A DNA stretch of 64,000 nucleotides from Channallabes apus (taxonomy: Eukaryota > Chordata > Actinopteri > Siluriformes > Clariidae), in contig CM060118.1 of assembly GCA_030522415.1 (NCBI GenBank), positions 20,606,651-20,670,650 of the forward strand, read 5' to 3'. The stretch's first letter is position 1; each line of letters begins with the position of its first letter. Position numbers and translations under genes: made by a program. The notes beneath the pieces were generated by a model. That model saw nothing but the letters and a program-made list of their open reading frames with translations. It was not told where the DNA came from and made no database searches. Positions 21,982 through 36,200 of this stretch are shown here, piece by piece.

Positions 21982-24900
21982 GTACCAGTATCAGTATATA
22001 GTGTTCAGTTTCTTATAACCTGTGAAATTCTTTTGTTTTAGGAGTTACATTGGTCATATTCGTCTGGTAATTATACAAACAGACTCTACAAAGAGCAGTG
22101 TGCTTTGTAGTTGAAAGTGCTTGATGGATTGAAGCAGTCTGTTTAGTCTGCTGTTTGTGCTCTGCCTCCATGATGGGGCTAAATCCAGAGAGAATCTTAA
22201 AACTCTGAGAACCAGATGCTCCAGACTCAGAGTCTGCTCTGTCATTTATTTCTGTATTACTATATTTACATATATCAAAATCGTTCATATAATAAATTGT
22301 GTTGAAAAAAATTAAACGATCTAATTTGTGAGTGCTTGTCTACAGCGGGTGGATTCAAACCCTGACAGGTTATGTTATTATTCCAATGTGTCTTTCTTTA
22401 ATAGCTCTATTACACTCTATTCCTCATGGTTTATAGATTTTTAAGCTGTCTCATTTTAGAGCTGAACAGAAATACACACTGCTTATGGCTCACTTAGATT
22501 TTGGTGTAAACCTCTGGAATGTTACTTTACCCAACGGGAGTACTCAAGCCTCCCTCAATGTCCAATACTTGCATTTATTTATTTATTTTAAGCATATGGT
22601 TCAAAGTGTATTCTTTGTACACACGGTGTTTTCATTATTGGGGTATTTCAATGCCAGATTTACTAAATCCTTCAGGTCAGGCTTATTTTATTTTATACCA
22701 GTCCAATGACGTAATCACTGTTTTATGAAGGAAGTTCAACTCACTGACTTAAGTCTCTGGCTTTGATTCAGTTAAGAGTTTTGCTGTAGCCCAAGTCCTG
22801 AAAAAATCAGTCATGTGCACTCATGAAGATTTTCTCTGATTACAGTGGATTTTAGTGTAAGTTTTGTCGACATGAATGAACAGCAGTTTTTGTTACCTCA
22901 TTTCCCAATGCTGTTGACCAAAAACATTATTTTCAGTAGACAGTAGACAGTATTTTCTACCGGAGAGTTTTCTACCATTAGTTGTAAGTTTGTTCTGTTA
23001 AGACTTTCTGATTGTCTGCTCAAAGTTAAGAATATGTCTAGGTATATTTAATTTCATAGGTTATTGGCTGCTATTTAGGATGCCCACATAGCGCCTGATT
23101 ACATCTTGGAGCTCATTATGGAGAGAGTTACTGAGAGTTGTTTAGAAGAGTGTTTTGACCTTTTGAAAAGGCAGTACTGCCAGCTTGCCAACCTTACAGA
23201 CATCATTCTTTCCTTCTAAATCTCCATAGCACAGGCAAAATATACTGAGGGTTTTACTTTCAGGTTAATCTGTGGTAAATACAAAATCCTGGATCTTGGA
23301 GGCTGTCTAGCAGTTTTCATGTGGATGTTTTATCCATTTAATGTCTTGGAGTCATCATTATCTCATCCCTGTCCTGTCTTTTTCATTATTTAAAGTCTGT
23401 GTATTATATTATTTGTAAATGATACTGTTTGATTTCATTGCTGCCTTGAGGAATGTGCTGCATTCAGTGTTACATCTGTCATAAAGTTTTTTTTTTTCTC
23501 AATTTCTTCTTAATCATCTTTACTTCTTAGTTTCTATTCTACATAGAAGCCGGTTATTTGCCAGGAACTGCTACGCAACCATTTTTCCTTACATCATGAA
23601 ACACTGTGTACCTTCAAGCCTTGACAAGTTTCTGCTAGCTCTGTAGTTTTTGTTTTTGTTTTAAAGAAATGCTTAATTACATATATTGTAATACAGTTTT
23701 TCCCTACAAGATTGTATGTATGTTGTGGTTGTTGTTTTTTTGGCTGTGAGCTGCATTTAGTGCACAAGAGACTGGGGTGTAATTGTGGTTTGCTGACTAT
23801 GGTTGTGGGTCAAGACAAATATCTACAGAGCAGAGCAGAAGCATTACTGTCTCAGAAAAAATCTAAAATGTTGAAAAGGCTAAAATGCAAAGGAAAATGT
23901 GGTTAGTGTTCCATAGGTTTAACAAATATTTTAAATGTCTAGTTCTAAAATATTTGGCAGTTTGAATGTAACACCCATTTTTATTTAGCCTGTGTTATCA
24001 GACACTGGACTCTGTAACTGCCAGACCTCGATCTAGTGATCGAGTGATGAAACACTGCCCTCTGTTAGTATCAAATAGAAGTGCAGTTTTAGCACAATCG
24101 GAAATGTCCACAAGGTCACTAATGGTTCCAGCATGAAAACATAGTTCTAAATCTAATGGAATTAAAACAAAATAATTATTTCACATTCCATGGTGAGCAT
24201 AACAAAGTACAGCCTAAACCTAAGCTCTTTAAAAACTGAGTTAGGTCCAAATTCCTGTTAAATGTTACCTGGCGTTTCAAAGATAGGACAATAGTAGAAA
24301 AATGTTTTTTTTTCAATGACCGTTAGAGCAGGAATTACAACTATATTATTTTGTATAAAACAGTTTGCTGTTTTAAGAAAGTGAAGTACATCATATACTC
24401 ATGATATACTCATGATGGCTGTTAGAGTCCATCTTTGTCACTTTGTACATTGAATATGTCAAGCTAGAAAGTGGTATAATTAAATGTTTAGACTTTCCAT
24501 TAGGGCTGTGCGATATGGACAAAATAAACCTATCACGATTTAATTGAATAATTTTGCGATTTTGATTTTAATCAAGATTTTTACAGGTGTTGAAATAGGT
24601 TTGTTGGTTTTGTAAAGTTAAATAAGTGAAATGGTGGAGCTGAAGTCACTAGACAAGGAGCAACTATGACATGTTCAGAGTATGATATCACAGTATGCAT
24701 CACCTCACAGTCACTAATGGAGCAAAGGTACAGACTCAACATAAAAGCACCATGTCCAAGCATATGTGAGACAGGGAAGCTCATCGGCTGCTGGTCATCT
24801 CAGGGACACTGGTAGTATGATAATACCGCTCTTTACTTATACGAAGGACTGATCACTTGAATCTTGAATGAGTCACTTGATATTTAATTTATTCACTATA

Positions 24901-27211
24901 CTGCTCATTACAAGAGAACGAGCAACTTATGTTATGCTGTGATTGTTGTTTAGGCGTTTCCATGTATTCACAAAAAATTTTATATGATGTTGTGTATCCT
25001 TTAAAGGATTAATAGAATAGTATGAGTTAGTTAGTTGTGTTAGAAAATTAAGTTAAATAATGCTGTTGTTTATTTGTTTACATTTTTATTTAACTATTGT
25101 TTTTTAGAAGTAGTGATTTAACTGTTATTTATCAGGAACCCTTTTTCTGGTTTTTCATTTAAGGTTATCAACCTCTCTTTCACTTAGTTGAATGATTATT
25201 GTGTAAACTGCAAAGCTGTCAGACACAAGAATTAAAAGTGATTCCAGAGTTGATCCCCATGTCTCCTGTAGTTGGCTATGGCTTTTTTTCGAGTTTGAAG
25301 CGGAGGCTGTTGTGCAAATTCCCAGATAACTCGACAGTGTTACCCTGTTTCGCCGCAACAACAGGTCGTACAAATTACCTGGCTCTGTGAAACGTCATCT
25401 TTCCTGTATCCAAAGTAATCCCACACTACAGATGTTGACTTTTTTTGGGCACCAAGTCCTCCTGTGCTGAACTCATTATTCGTGTTTCTAGAACCTATTT
25501 GTCATTAAGATCAGTCTCCTGTTCTCGCACTCTGTTTAGGCGCGCCGCGTTGTGATTGGTTCAAATAGCATACTGCGGGAAAAATCGGGAGCACGCAAAA
25601 AATCATGCTGTAAGGCAATTTAGAAATCGCACATATTCACATCGTGATTTCAAAACTATTTCAATTAATCACACAGCCCTGCTTTCCATGTAAATACAGT
25701 CTTACTCCACTCTAGTCAAAACATACGACACACGACTAATTCTGTTGAATTGGCCCACATCCACAGATTTCTCCATTTCAAGCTACACTTACGGTATATA
25801 TTACAGTAGTGAACTAAACTCTCAGTTCTCCTTTGTTGTGTGATCAGAAAGTACCATGGCACAACTCTTCAACCAGTTCCCTGACTTTTGATATGTGCCA
25901 TTTGGTTTCTTGAATTTGATTTCTGTCAGTTGTAATAAAATGTTTATATGATTACGTGAAAATGTGATTTCAGATTTATTTAGTGAACCGTGGGTTTTGC
26001 TCTTCTCCCATATGTTCTGTTTTCTCTGAATCTGGGTTCAGTGTGTATAAACGGGAAGTGGCTCTGGATTGGGTTTGGGGGAGCAATGACTCATGTCTGA
26101 ATCTGCAAAAATTATTTTCTGGCATGCACACACAAGTGCACAAGCGCATGTTAACGGTCTTTAACACTGCTGTGTTTGTCTAACTCTCTTTAGTTGATAG
26201 ACACATTTTCCACTGAGATCTCAGAACTGAAGCAGGAGATGGTTCAAACAGCTAGAGAGCCAGACACCAAGCTTTTACAAGGGTGAGTCCCCTTGCTCTC
26301 TTGTTGTATCTCCTTCTCACACACTTTATCTTTCTCTTAGATAATAGATGTATTTAGTCTCATGTAGTTCTGTGTTGTTTTATGGGGCACCATGGTCCTT
26401 GAGGAACCACTATGTTCCACTATGTACCATGTACTATGTTGAAATGACAATAAAATCCACTTAGGTGTTGACTTCACTTTCGCATTCTCCTGATTGTTCA
26501 CTCTCTCACACGCTCACTTCCTTGACTTTGCCAGTGTCTTTGATTTGATAATTTTTTCTTAATAAATTTTAGCGGGATAACAATTTGTAATCTGTGGGAT
26601 GGTGAGGATGACTCTTAAATGTTTAATCCAAGAACACAATACGTAACAGTGCCATGTTTGGCCAAGGATAACAAGACTAAGCATTAAATCTGTTGTCTCT
26701 TTGAGAAATGTATGTGTTTTTATGTTTTAGCAATATCTGACAGGTTTTGACTTCGTGTGGACAAGTCTGATCCCTACGAAGACAGCAAAATTTGTACAAA
26801 TAAATAAATAAATAAATTAACAACCTAAAAGAGCCAAAATGTTTGTGTTTGGTTACAGATATTAAGATTAGTACATGTAGATCAATGTTCATTTATGTAT
26901 ATGCCTTATGTTAGTATGAATGTTATAATGTATTGTTTAAGTGCAAAGGTTATTATTATAAAGCTATTTCCTCAAAATTGTCATGGTGATCCAGTTGTCC
27001 ACTAGGGGGTGCATTTTGCTCTAAAAGCATCTCTTGGGTTAGTGCCAAAAGGATTGTTACCTTCTACCTGTGAATCTTAAACTTTTAACTCTGGATAAAA
27101 GTACATAGGGTTTCATATTCATTCTGCTATGGATTTATATATTGTTGCATTTGTTTTGTGACTAGATTTATATTAATAATAATCATCATCATAAAGTAAT
27201 AATAATCATGA

Positions 27212-27258
<47 letters not shown>

Positions 27259-30200
27259 GGCTCAGTGTCTCATGGCAGAGCAGCAACAAAGAGGCTAATC
27301 TGGGCTAACAATGTTTAGTCATATTACTCAAGCACTTCTGCACAACACATTTTAGTGTTTCTTTTTTGTATCTCATCTATTTTTAACAAATTAATATATT
27401 AAGGCGGCACAGTGACTTAGTTGTTGGCACTGTCGCCATGCACCTTCAAGGTCGAGTTTCGATTCCCACCTCGCGTCTGTGTGCATGCAGTTTGCATGTT
27501 CTCCCCATGCTTGGTGGGTTTCCTCCGGGCGCTCCAGTTTCCTCCCACAGTCCAAAGCCATGCAGATTAGGCTAATTGATGTTCCCAAATTGCCCACAGT
27601 GTGTGAATGAGAAAGCAAGTGTGTATGTGGCCTGGGATGTATTGGCACCCTGTCCAGAGTGTATCCTGGCTCGTGTGCCGTAAGTCTCCTAGAATAAGCT
27701 CCATGCCCCCCTCGACCCTGTACACAGGATGAAGCGGTATAGACGATGAGTGAGTGAATGAGTAGAGAAAACATTAACATGCACAGGAGTGCTTCAGGAC
27801 CAAGATTGGGAAGTACTGTTCTAAAAGGTCATGTGAAGTCACAAAGTTATTGAAGTTATTTTAATCATGGAAAGTGTTTAGCCCTGGAGGAATTTGGATA
27901 TTTCAGTTGAAAGCGATTGCGAGCCATTAACTTTTTTTCTCTCTGTAGACTGGAGGGGGAGGTAAGTGGCCTGTTCCTGCAGTCACCGGTCTGCACTGGT
28001 GCGGCAGGGGTCCGGGACTCTGGCTATGACTCTCTACGCCGGCGTATGAGCGTGCTGGAGAGACTGACACACACACACCCAGTCTGGCTTGTACTGCCAC
28101 TCAGTGATGAAGAAGCACAACGCATCCTGCAGCCTCAGCCACCAGGGGTAAATATGCCATAATATAGATACATATACACTTCGTAGTTTGGTTCCTTTAA
28201 GTTTTGTTAATATTGCTTTACAGTATATTAGATTGGATATCCTTGTAAGCATTTACAGCACTTTACCAGTAGCACTTGTGTGTATTATTATAATGTTATT
28301 GTAAACCCATAGCACTGGTTTTGGACTGTTCTTAGTCTCTATACATGTGGGAGTGTACACATGCATACAGTCTTTAATATTTATTCTAGTTCTGCCTTAT
28401 TAAACATACATATAACATCAGATGTAAACACATTAACATAAAATATTCTGTATTTTCCAGTTAGTTTTACATTAAATCATTACAAAAAATCTTTTTACTT
28501 GGTGACCCAATAAGCCATCCAGACTTGTTGAGGTTCAGAGATCCCTGCTTTCCATACTTATGGTTTATGAGCAAGATCATTTCTGAAGGGTGTGATGTAA
28601 TGTCATTCTGTGCGAAACTATTGGAATATAGTTGACTTAGCATGATTTTTGTCAAAATACACTAGGCTCATGAAATTCCTGACTTTTCAGCTCCTGATAC
28701 AGAGGTAAAAATGGCTTTTGTAAACTGAAATGTAGTAAATGTCATGTCGGTTTGACGTCAGATTTGGGTTTTAAATAGCATAATGAACAATTTTTATTGT
28801 AACTGCTGAGTTTGCTTGCTGAGCCAGAGCTAGGCTCATGACATTCGATTGCACAATCTGACCTGAGTGACATTTGAAATCTTAATCACACATACAGTAC
28901 CACAGCACAGTTGAACACTATTGTAATGTTTATCTTTTATTTCTTGTCCTGTTTCTGTGTGTATGTGCTGTAGACATTTCTTGTGAGAAGGTCGTCTAAA
29001 CTTCAAAAAAAGGTTATTTCCCTGCGTATGGACACAGACAGTGCTCCAGTGCCTGTCAGGGACTTCCCAGTCACAGAGAGCCAGTACAGTGAGTTCCACA
29101 CAATTCCAGAGAACTTTTAGCATCTCTTTTCTCCATTTCACTTCCTTTTGCCCAATGCTTTTAAAAAAAATAACCTTTTTACCTTTCTGCTTTTGTCTTT
29201 TATTGATCCACTTGGACATTACAGTGACTGTGTGAGAGCTAAATTTAGCTCTGTAACTCTGAGTCTGTGCCTAGATGGTTTTTTTCCTGATAAATTTTTT
29301 TATTAATCTAGTGTGCACATTTGACTGATTGCATTCTGCTTACCACGCTGCATTTCTGAAGTTGATTATATTAAATACACCATATCACTGCAGCAACAAT
29401 GCAAAAATTATTCAATCATCTGGTTAGAAAAACAGCTAAATATATATTTTAAGTATATTTAAAATCTTAAATATAATATATTATTTTCTGCAAAAAAAAT
29501 GTTTCCACATTACTTGTTAAGGGATAATAATTCTCTTTATAAAAACTCTTTTAAAGAGACTCCTTTAAACTCTTCTAATAAGATGTTTAAAATAAAATTC
29601 TTTTAAAACACTTTCCTTTGTCACTGATAAAAACTGATCATGTTCAGTCTTCTGGTCTTAAATTGCTAGTCTGTTTGTTGACAATTGTTAGGTTATATTA
29701 AGGTTGAGCAACAGGCATAATGACATTTCCACAATAACTGTCTGCCAGTTAGCACATCTGTTTTACATTAACCCAGAGTTGTTTCTCTCCCTCTATTTTT
29801 CCCAAATTCCTCCAACAGTGGGAGGTACTTAGCATACGTGGACTTTCACAGTGGAGCAAATAAAAATATTTCCAGCTTCGCTGTGCATTACTACTGCTAG
29901 TGGTGTTAAATTATTGTGTGTTTATATGTGTGTTTCAGCCTTCTCTTTGGAGGGATCAGGGATCAGCTTTGCTGATCTCTTTCGACTGGTGGCTTTTTGC
30001 TGCATAAGCAGGTAAGAGGATCTACATCGCTGTAAATCTACATTCTGATGTAAATTCTGTGGGTGTGAGTGAGCAGTAATGTAATGTATAATGCATGGTG
30101 TTTTCTGCCACTAATTTGATTATCCCTTTTATTTTATGTTGTTCTGTTTTATTTTGCACTTAATGATTGTATTTGATCATGATACCAGTACCCAAGATGT

Positions 30201-33200
30201 GGTATTTTAAATTTAACTGGAAAATTATTTACTTTTATTCTTATATTTCTTGTAAAACAGGTTCTATTTGAACTTTGTTACCAATGTTTAATGACTCCTC
30301 AAACCTGGGTGTCCTAGTCAGAAAGAACTATTGTGCTACAACATTATATCAGATCTATCCTTCTGGTCCAAATTGAACACACCATTGCTGCTCACTTGAT
30401 TAAAGCCTTTGTACATATCTGGTTTATACAACAAACTCTTTAATCTGGTGAACCACTGCTGCTTTTATCATTTTTGTTTTTGATTGCCCAGTCCCAAAAT
30501 AAAAGCACTGTTAGACTAAAAGCCTGGCATTTTTCTCCCATCCAGCCATCTGAAACAACAAATCCAAAAAGGAAGTTAATTGCTTGACACAGTGCCGGTG
30601 ACTCAACTGCCAGTAAAAACATAAATCATTGAATATGTTTCCTTGTTTATTGCTGAATTGTTTGTGTGATTCTGCTTTGCACCGTGTAACCCTTATTATA
30701 CTCTGTGTTGCATTTCTGCATGGCCTCCCTGCCTTGTCGAGCCTGTCTCATTGTTCGTGCCCCACAGTAGACAAACACGAGCCTCTGTATGTCAGAGACA
30801 TTTCATATGCTAAGATTCTCACAGCTGGAACACCAAGCCTTTATTTTTCTCTATTAAGAGCAGAGCCTCTATAAGGATTTAAGAACCTTTATGCTTTATT
30901 ACTACATTTGTGCTGTTAGTACACTTTATGCCCTTAGTGTCTTTTGCACTTTGTTGTAGGGATGTTCTCCCATTCACGCTGAAGCTTCCAGAGGCTATCT
31001 CTGCTGCGAAGACTACTACTGATCTAGAAGAAGTAGCCAAGTTAGGAATAGGTAAGTTGTCTTTATCCTCAACACTAATTCTTAGTTTATTATTCCAGTT
31101 AGTCTTCCCATGACGCCTTGTGGCCCGTTTAATAATATGTTATAGTTCTGTGACTGATTATGACAATTATAAACCAAAACTCAGCTGATAGACCTTAGAA
31201 TTGATTGTCTGAGGAGGCTGAACCAGGCTTGGGGTCATAACTACAGTGAGCCGTCTGTGACTGTTTGAAGAATGGTTCTTGTTAAGAGCTGTATTGCATT
31301 GAGGCAATTCAGTGAATCGTCCTCTTGAGTGTGTTTTTATTGTCAGTGTTTCTGAGCACATACTGAATTCTGCTTTTTTCCTGGCTATCCTAAGTTCTCT
31401 TTGTTTTGCTTATTCAGTAATTTTTTCCAGTTTGTTTTAAAATCCTTTTAAATTGACTAACTATCATCTGATCATCACTCATCAGCTGTCTGGTTGTTTG
31501 CAATGATAGATTTTATAGAATAATTTTTTTCTTCTTTTTACACGGTTGAATTTATTCTAATTGTATTTTCTTTTGGTCACATATGTCAGATCGTTTACCT
31601 TAAAAACATTAGATGTCTCAGTTTTTTTGTTTACATAATTATGAATGTGCTTCTCATGTGGGCGACACATTCTGATGACATCACTTACAGAAACTTGTCT
31701 CCGAGAAGTTTGTTCCCTATGGCTCTGGGCAATTACACAGTATTCAGTTTGCTAGAAACAGACTTGACGTATAAACTTGCATCTGACTAATAGCCATACG
31801 GGAGAGTATAATAAAGACTTTTATTTACCTGAATGAGCTACAGTTTTAACTGAGGTGTTTCTTGATTGACCTTGTGGTATAAATGTTTGTTTAACTCAGA
31901 TGTTTTAAGAATGTGCGTCACACAAGAGGTCAAATTACAGAAAATGAAGGTAGGCAGGTGTTAGAAGAGGGAACTCATGCTACTTGATACAGAAAATATA
32001 ATCTGTGAAGTTAGAATACAGAGATTTTTTCAGTCTTAAAGCACATTTTGTGTGCGTGTAGTGTAATGGAGTACTGTAGAAATGCTCCTACTGGGATCAT
32101 TGCCAAAATGGGCCCCACCTTAGAGGCTGCGATGGTGCCGGTCAGGTTTCAGCCTGACTGACTATTCTGAGTTGGAATTTTAAGGGGGAATGAGGACACT
32201 GGGGGGAAATCCAAAAGGAATAACTGAGCTAAGTAAATGAGAAAGACAGGAAAAGAAAAATGAACACAAATATTGGAAGATAATTGATTTTATAGCAGTT
32301 TTATTAACTGAGATAAAGAGTAAGTGGAATAAAGATAGGAGGATGTACAGACTGATTGTGTGTGATGCAATCACTCACACCACGCAGGTGTTTTACTTCT
32401 GAGGAACTGATGAGACGCAACCTGTTTGACATATAGTTTTTACAACAATTTATTAAAATATGCTTTCCAGTAAAGGTAGTAGAGGAAGGAAGTACTGTCC
32501 ACACCCTGTCCAAACGTAATATTGATTATATCCTTAGAATATGTGTATGTGTCCAAGTGCAGAAAGGTAGGGGAAAAAAATCATTTTTGCATTTACTGTA
32601 GGGTGAGCAGAATGAATTTGAAGGGGCGGCCTTTAGAATGAATATGTGAGCGAGAAAAAGTGGGAAGAGAGAGCAGCAGCGGCTGCGCTCCTCCCACCAA
32701 CTATCCAGCATGCATGACTCATACCATTCAGTATGTGTGTGAACCGCACTCCTGTTTCCACATGCTGACTTGGAGCTATGAGCTATAGGTGTTTTTATTC
32801 GTGTCCTCTGAAAGAAACACATACAAGAAGAGTTTAACCTAATTCCTGTAAGTGTGGGTTTCAGTCGTTCATGCTGTTCTGACTAACATGTTTACTTCTA
32901 TTTTAATTAGTACTTTTGCTGTTGTCGGTCCTGCGGTTCTGCTTTTACTGTTTGTATTGTTGGATCGCTGTGCTCGCTTATGAGGAGTGTGTGCGTTGAT
33001 TTATTGTGTGCTTTTTTTTAAACTCAAGATTATTATCATCACCTGGGCTTAAATAACATTTTTCATCATGTGATTTGTAATTGTATTATTTCCTTCGTAA
33101 ATAATTTAGAATATATTTTATTTTGTAATCTTTTAATATATTTATACAGTATATTTTGAACATAATATAACATTGCCTATTTGGGCATTCCTTGTTTCCT

Positions 33201-36200
33201 TTAGGATTCTGGGACTCTACGCTGTGTCAAAAGAAGAAGAGTGCTGTCCCTGATGGACCGACTGTCCAGCAGAGAGTGAAGCAGGCAGAGCAGGGAACAT
33301 CCCTTGGAGACAATTTGATACATGTTCCACTCACACGAACTCCATCCCAGTTGGAGTGCAGTCAGTCAAACGGGGCTCTGTGTTTCATTAACCCACTCTT
33401 TCTACAGACACACCGCTCAGAACCTGCTTCCACAGAACCTGCCACCTCAGCAGCATCTGGAGAAAATTGTGCACTTTCACACAGCAGCAGCTCCTCAACT
33501 CAGGGCAAAAGCCATACAGAGCCTCAAAGCATCCTTCGTCGAACCATCAGAACAGAACATACTGGAAATAACAGCGTGAATAGAGAAAAAGGTTTGTCCC
33601 GCTCTCCTCCACCTCGGCCACCACCACCCCGCATCATCCTGTGTAGACCATCCGTCCCAGTCAAGCAAAAGAGCATGCCTGAGACCGGTGTAAGCTGGAT
33701 CAAAACGCCCCAGGAGAGATCTGGCCTGCTGGGGCGTCTAGGTTCCTCGTTCAGCTCACTCTCACTCTCATCCTCGCCACCAAAGAAAATCAGCTCACCC
33801 ATCCCAATGCCATGCCGTGGAAAAAGAGCACCCAGCATTCCTAATGCAGAGGGGCACCTCTGCCACCTGGCACTGGAGGACCAGATCATCGAGCAGGCGG
33901 TGTCTCAGAGCCTGGCCAAGCAGGCGCTGAGGAATGCAGCCATGGAGAGCAGAAGTCCTGCAGAAGAGGGCAGCCCCATTGGGCGAGAGAGACTTAGTGA
34001 CATTAGCATCTCCACCTCGTCCTCTGACTCTTTGGACTACACTCATAGCTTCACAATGCCAGCAGCAGCTAGCCCCTCCAGAGGTGACAGCAGCTTAGAG
34101 GAGGAGGAAGATGAGGAGGAAGATTATGGAGTTGGTGTGGAGAGTGATCAGGAGCTGAGCATGGAGCCACCCTTCAAGCCCAAGAAGCGGCACAGCGCTG
34201 GAACGTTCGTACTGCCGCGGGCACTCAAAGGACATCTGCGTAAGGTCAGCGGCGTCTTTAACTCACTCATGACACCTGAAAAAAGAGCGGTCAAAAGGAT
34301 TGTAGAGCACTCCCAGAACAAAAGCACCTATTTCGGCTGCCTGGTGCAGGACTACATGAGTTTCATGCAGGAGAATTGCAGCTGCCACGAATCATGCCTT
34401 GAGCTGCTGCAGACCCTACGGCAGTTCATGACTCAAATGAAATCCTACCTGCTGCAGAGCTCGGAGCTCAACCCTCCCATTGAGTCCCTTATTCCAGAGG
34501 ACCAGATTGGTAAGGACACTTTATTTAATAATATTCTTAACATGCGAGCTAAATAACGATCACATGCAATGCAAACAGAATCATTCTGATAATTGAAAAT
34601 ACACGCAAAATGTTTTTCCCACTTAACTAGCTAGCTACCCTGTCTCTTTTATGATGTACTTTACAATTAAATTCTTCCACGTATGTTTAACTGAATACGG
34701 TATGTTAAATCAGGCTTTTGTAAATAATGGCCAGTGTAAGGGTCTATTGTCAACAACTAATTAGTTAGCAGATTGTATAGGGAAAATCTGGTGTATGCGT
34801 GGTGGCGAAAAGGAAATGAATGTCACGGTGACTGAATTCTAGTAAATCGTGTAAAAATGGAAAGTCTTTGGCCAAAATAGTGTTTTTCTGCCAGTAATGT
34901 ACTTTAATTTGGCGAGTGTCTGTATGTAAAAAAAAAAAAAAAAAACGTATACGTCTTTATCAAACATCTCATTTGTTTTTATTAAAACTTGAAAATCAGG
35001 TAAAGCCAAAAGTGCTTTTCACAAGCAGTGGAAGTGTATGGACTAGATCAAACGTTTACCTAAATGTTATAATTAATATATCTTTATGAATATAAAGATA
35101 GCTGTAAACAAAGTTTAGAATTGTTTGTATTCCCTAATAAAAATATATCACTAAAAGTAACTTTAGTCAACACAACAGAGAGATGAAGTTGAACCCATAC
35201 ATTTTTTTAACATTTGTCAGTAATGATGTTATTATAAGTGTAGTGGTAGTCATAGTGTCTTTCAGTGGAATTAGAATGAAGTCTTAAAGTTTTCTTGTTT
35301 TAATTTTTGTGAATACTGTAGTCAGATAACAAAAGCTGACAGCTGTAGTTTTCAGGACTGTATATAATAGAAAATGTTAAAAAATATTAACATTAACAAG
35401 TGTTTCATCAGTGACAATTTTATTTTCTAAAATAAAAAATAAAATAAAAAAGAAACACTGCTCGCAGTGTATCTACAGTTTAATTCACTGTATGGCAACT
35501 TGTAAGTGACTGAAGTGAACCACCAAGAGAGAAAAAGCAGAAGTATCACAATCACTGATTTATTTATTATGGAGGACATAAACTGATATGTGCACATTGA
35601 AATCCTAAGGACCAGCTATAACATAGTGAACAGTTATCAATCTTATTGTTCTATCCTATTCTATAATGCACCTGCTGTGAAGCATTCATGTGTTTGGAAT
35701 GTCTTTGCTAACTGGTGTCATGTTACTCATCCTCCAGTGAGTATGTGTGTCCTTGACATGATTGTTAATGGACTGGTTATGAAAGTTGATTGTTATTTTT
35801 TTATACAGGGGTGGGTGAAGGGTAGGAGTAGAGTTCATTTTTTCCTTATTTTGCTCTGAGTTCTTACTTGTTTTGAGTTCCACAGCCACATTGTGTAATT
35901 CACTTCCGCTTTTCTTAGCACATGAGCAGACAGCTCTGTGCTCCAATAAATGTGTTTCACTCCAGATGTGTGCACATCTCTCCTGCCAAGTAGGCCATTG
36001 CCTCCTGCCCCTGCAGTGTACTTTCCACCAATCCCTGCTTGGGGCAGCGCTCTTACTTGTTGACTTTGACCTATTAGTAAGTGGGTAGGTGGATGTAAGT
36101 CGAGAATGTAGTAAGGGGGGGACAAAAGGACATTTGTTTTCTGTTTCAGGACATTGTACTCATTAGAGTATTTTCCCTAGGACACAGCATAGAAATACAT

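Larger units (their letters stand above)
26283..27948 (+). other. rin2 intron 3
   Basis: About 1.7 kb. It contains a retroposon-like tail near 26380-26475 (GTTGAAATGACAATAAAATC), a TAA microsatellite and a SINE. Nothing else is recognised. Confidence 0.75.

Noticed and set aside
32625..32770. Alternative promoter or exon in rin2 intron 7
   Set aside because: Slightly GC-rich with an AP-1-like site, but no open frame joining rin2 and no clear donor; kept only as a note in the intron entry.
33524..34046. Antisense frames of 83 and 121 codons opposite rin2 exon 7
   Set aside because: They are shadows of the GC-rich real coding frame, whose domain content and splice sites are convincing.
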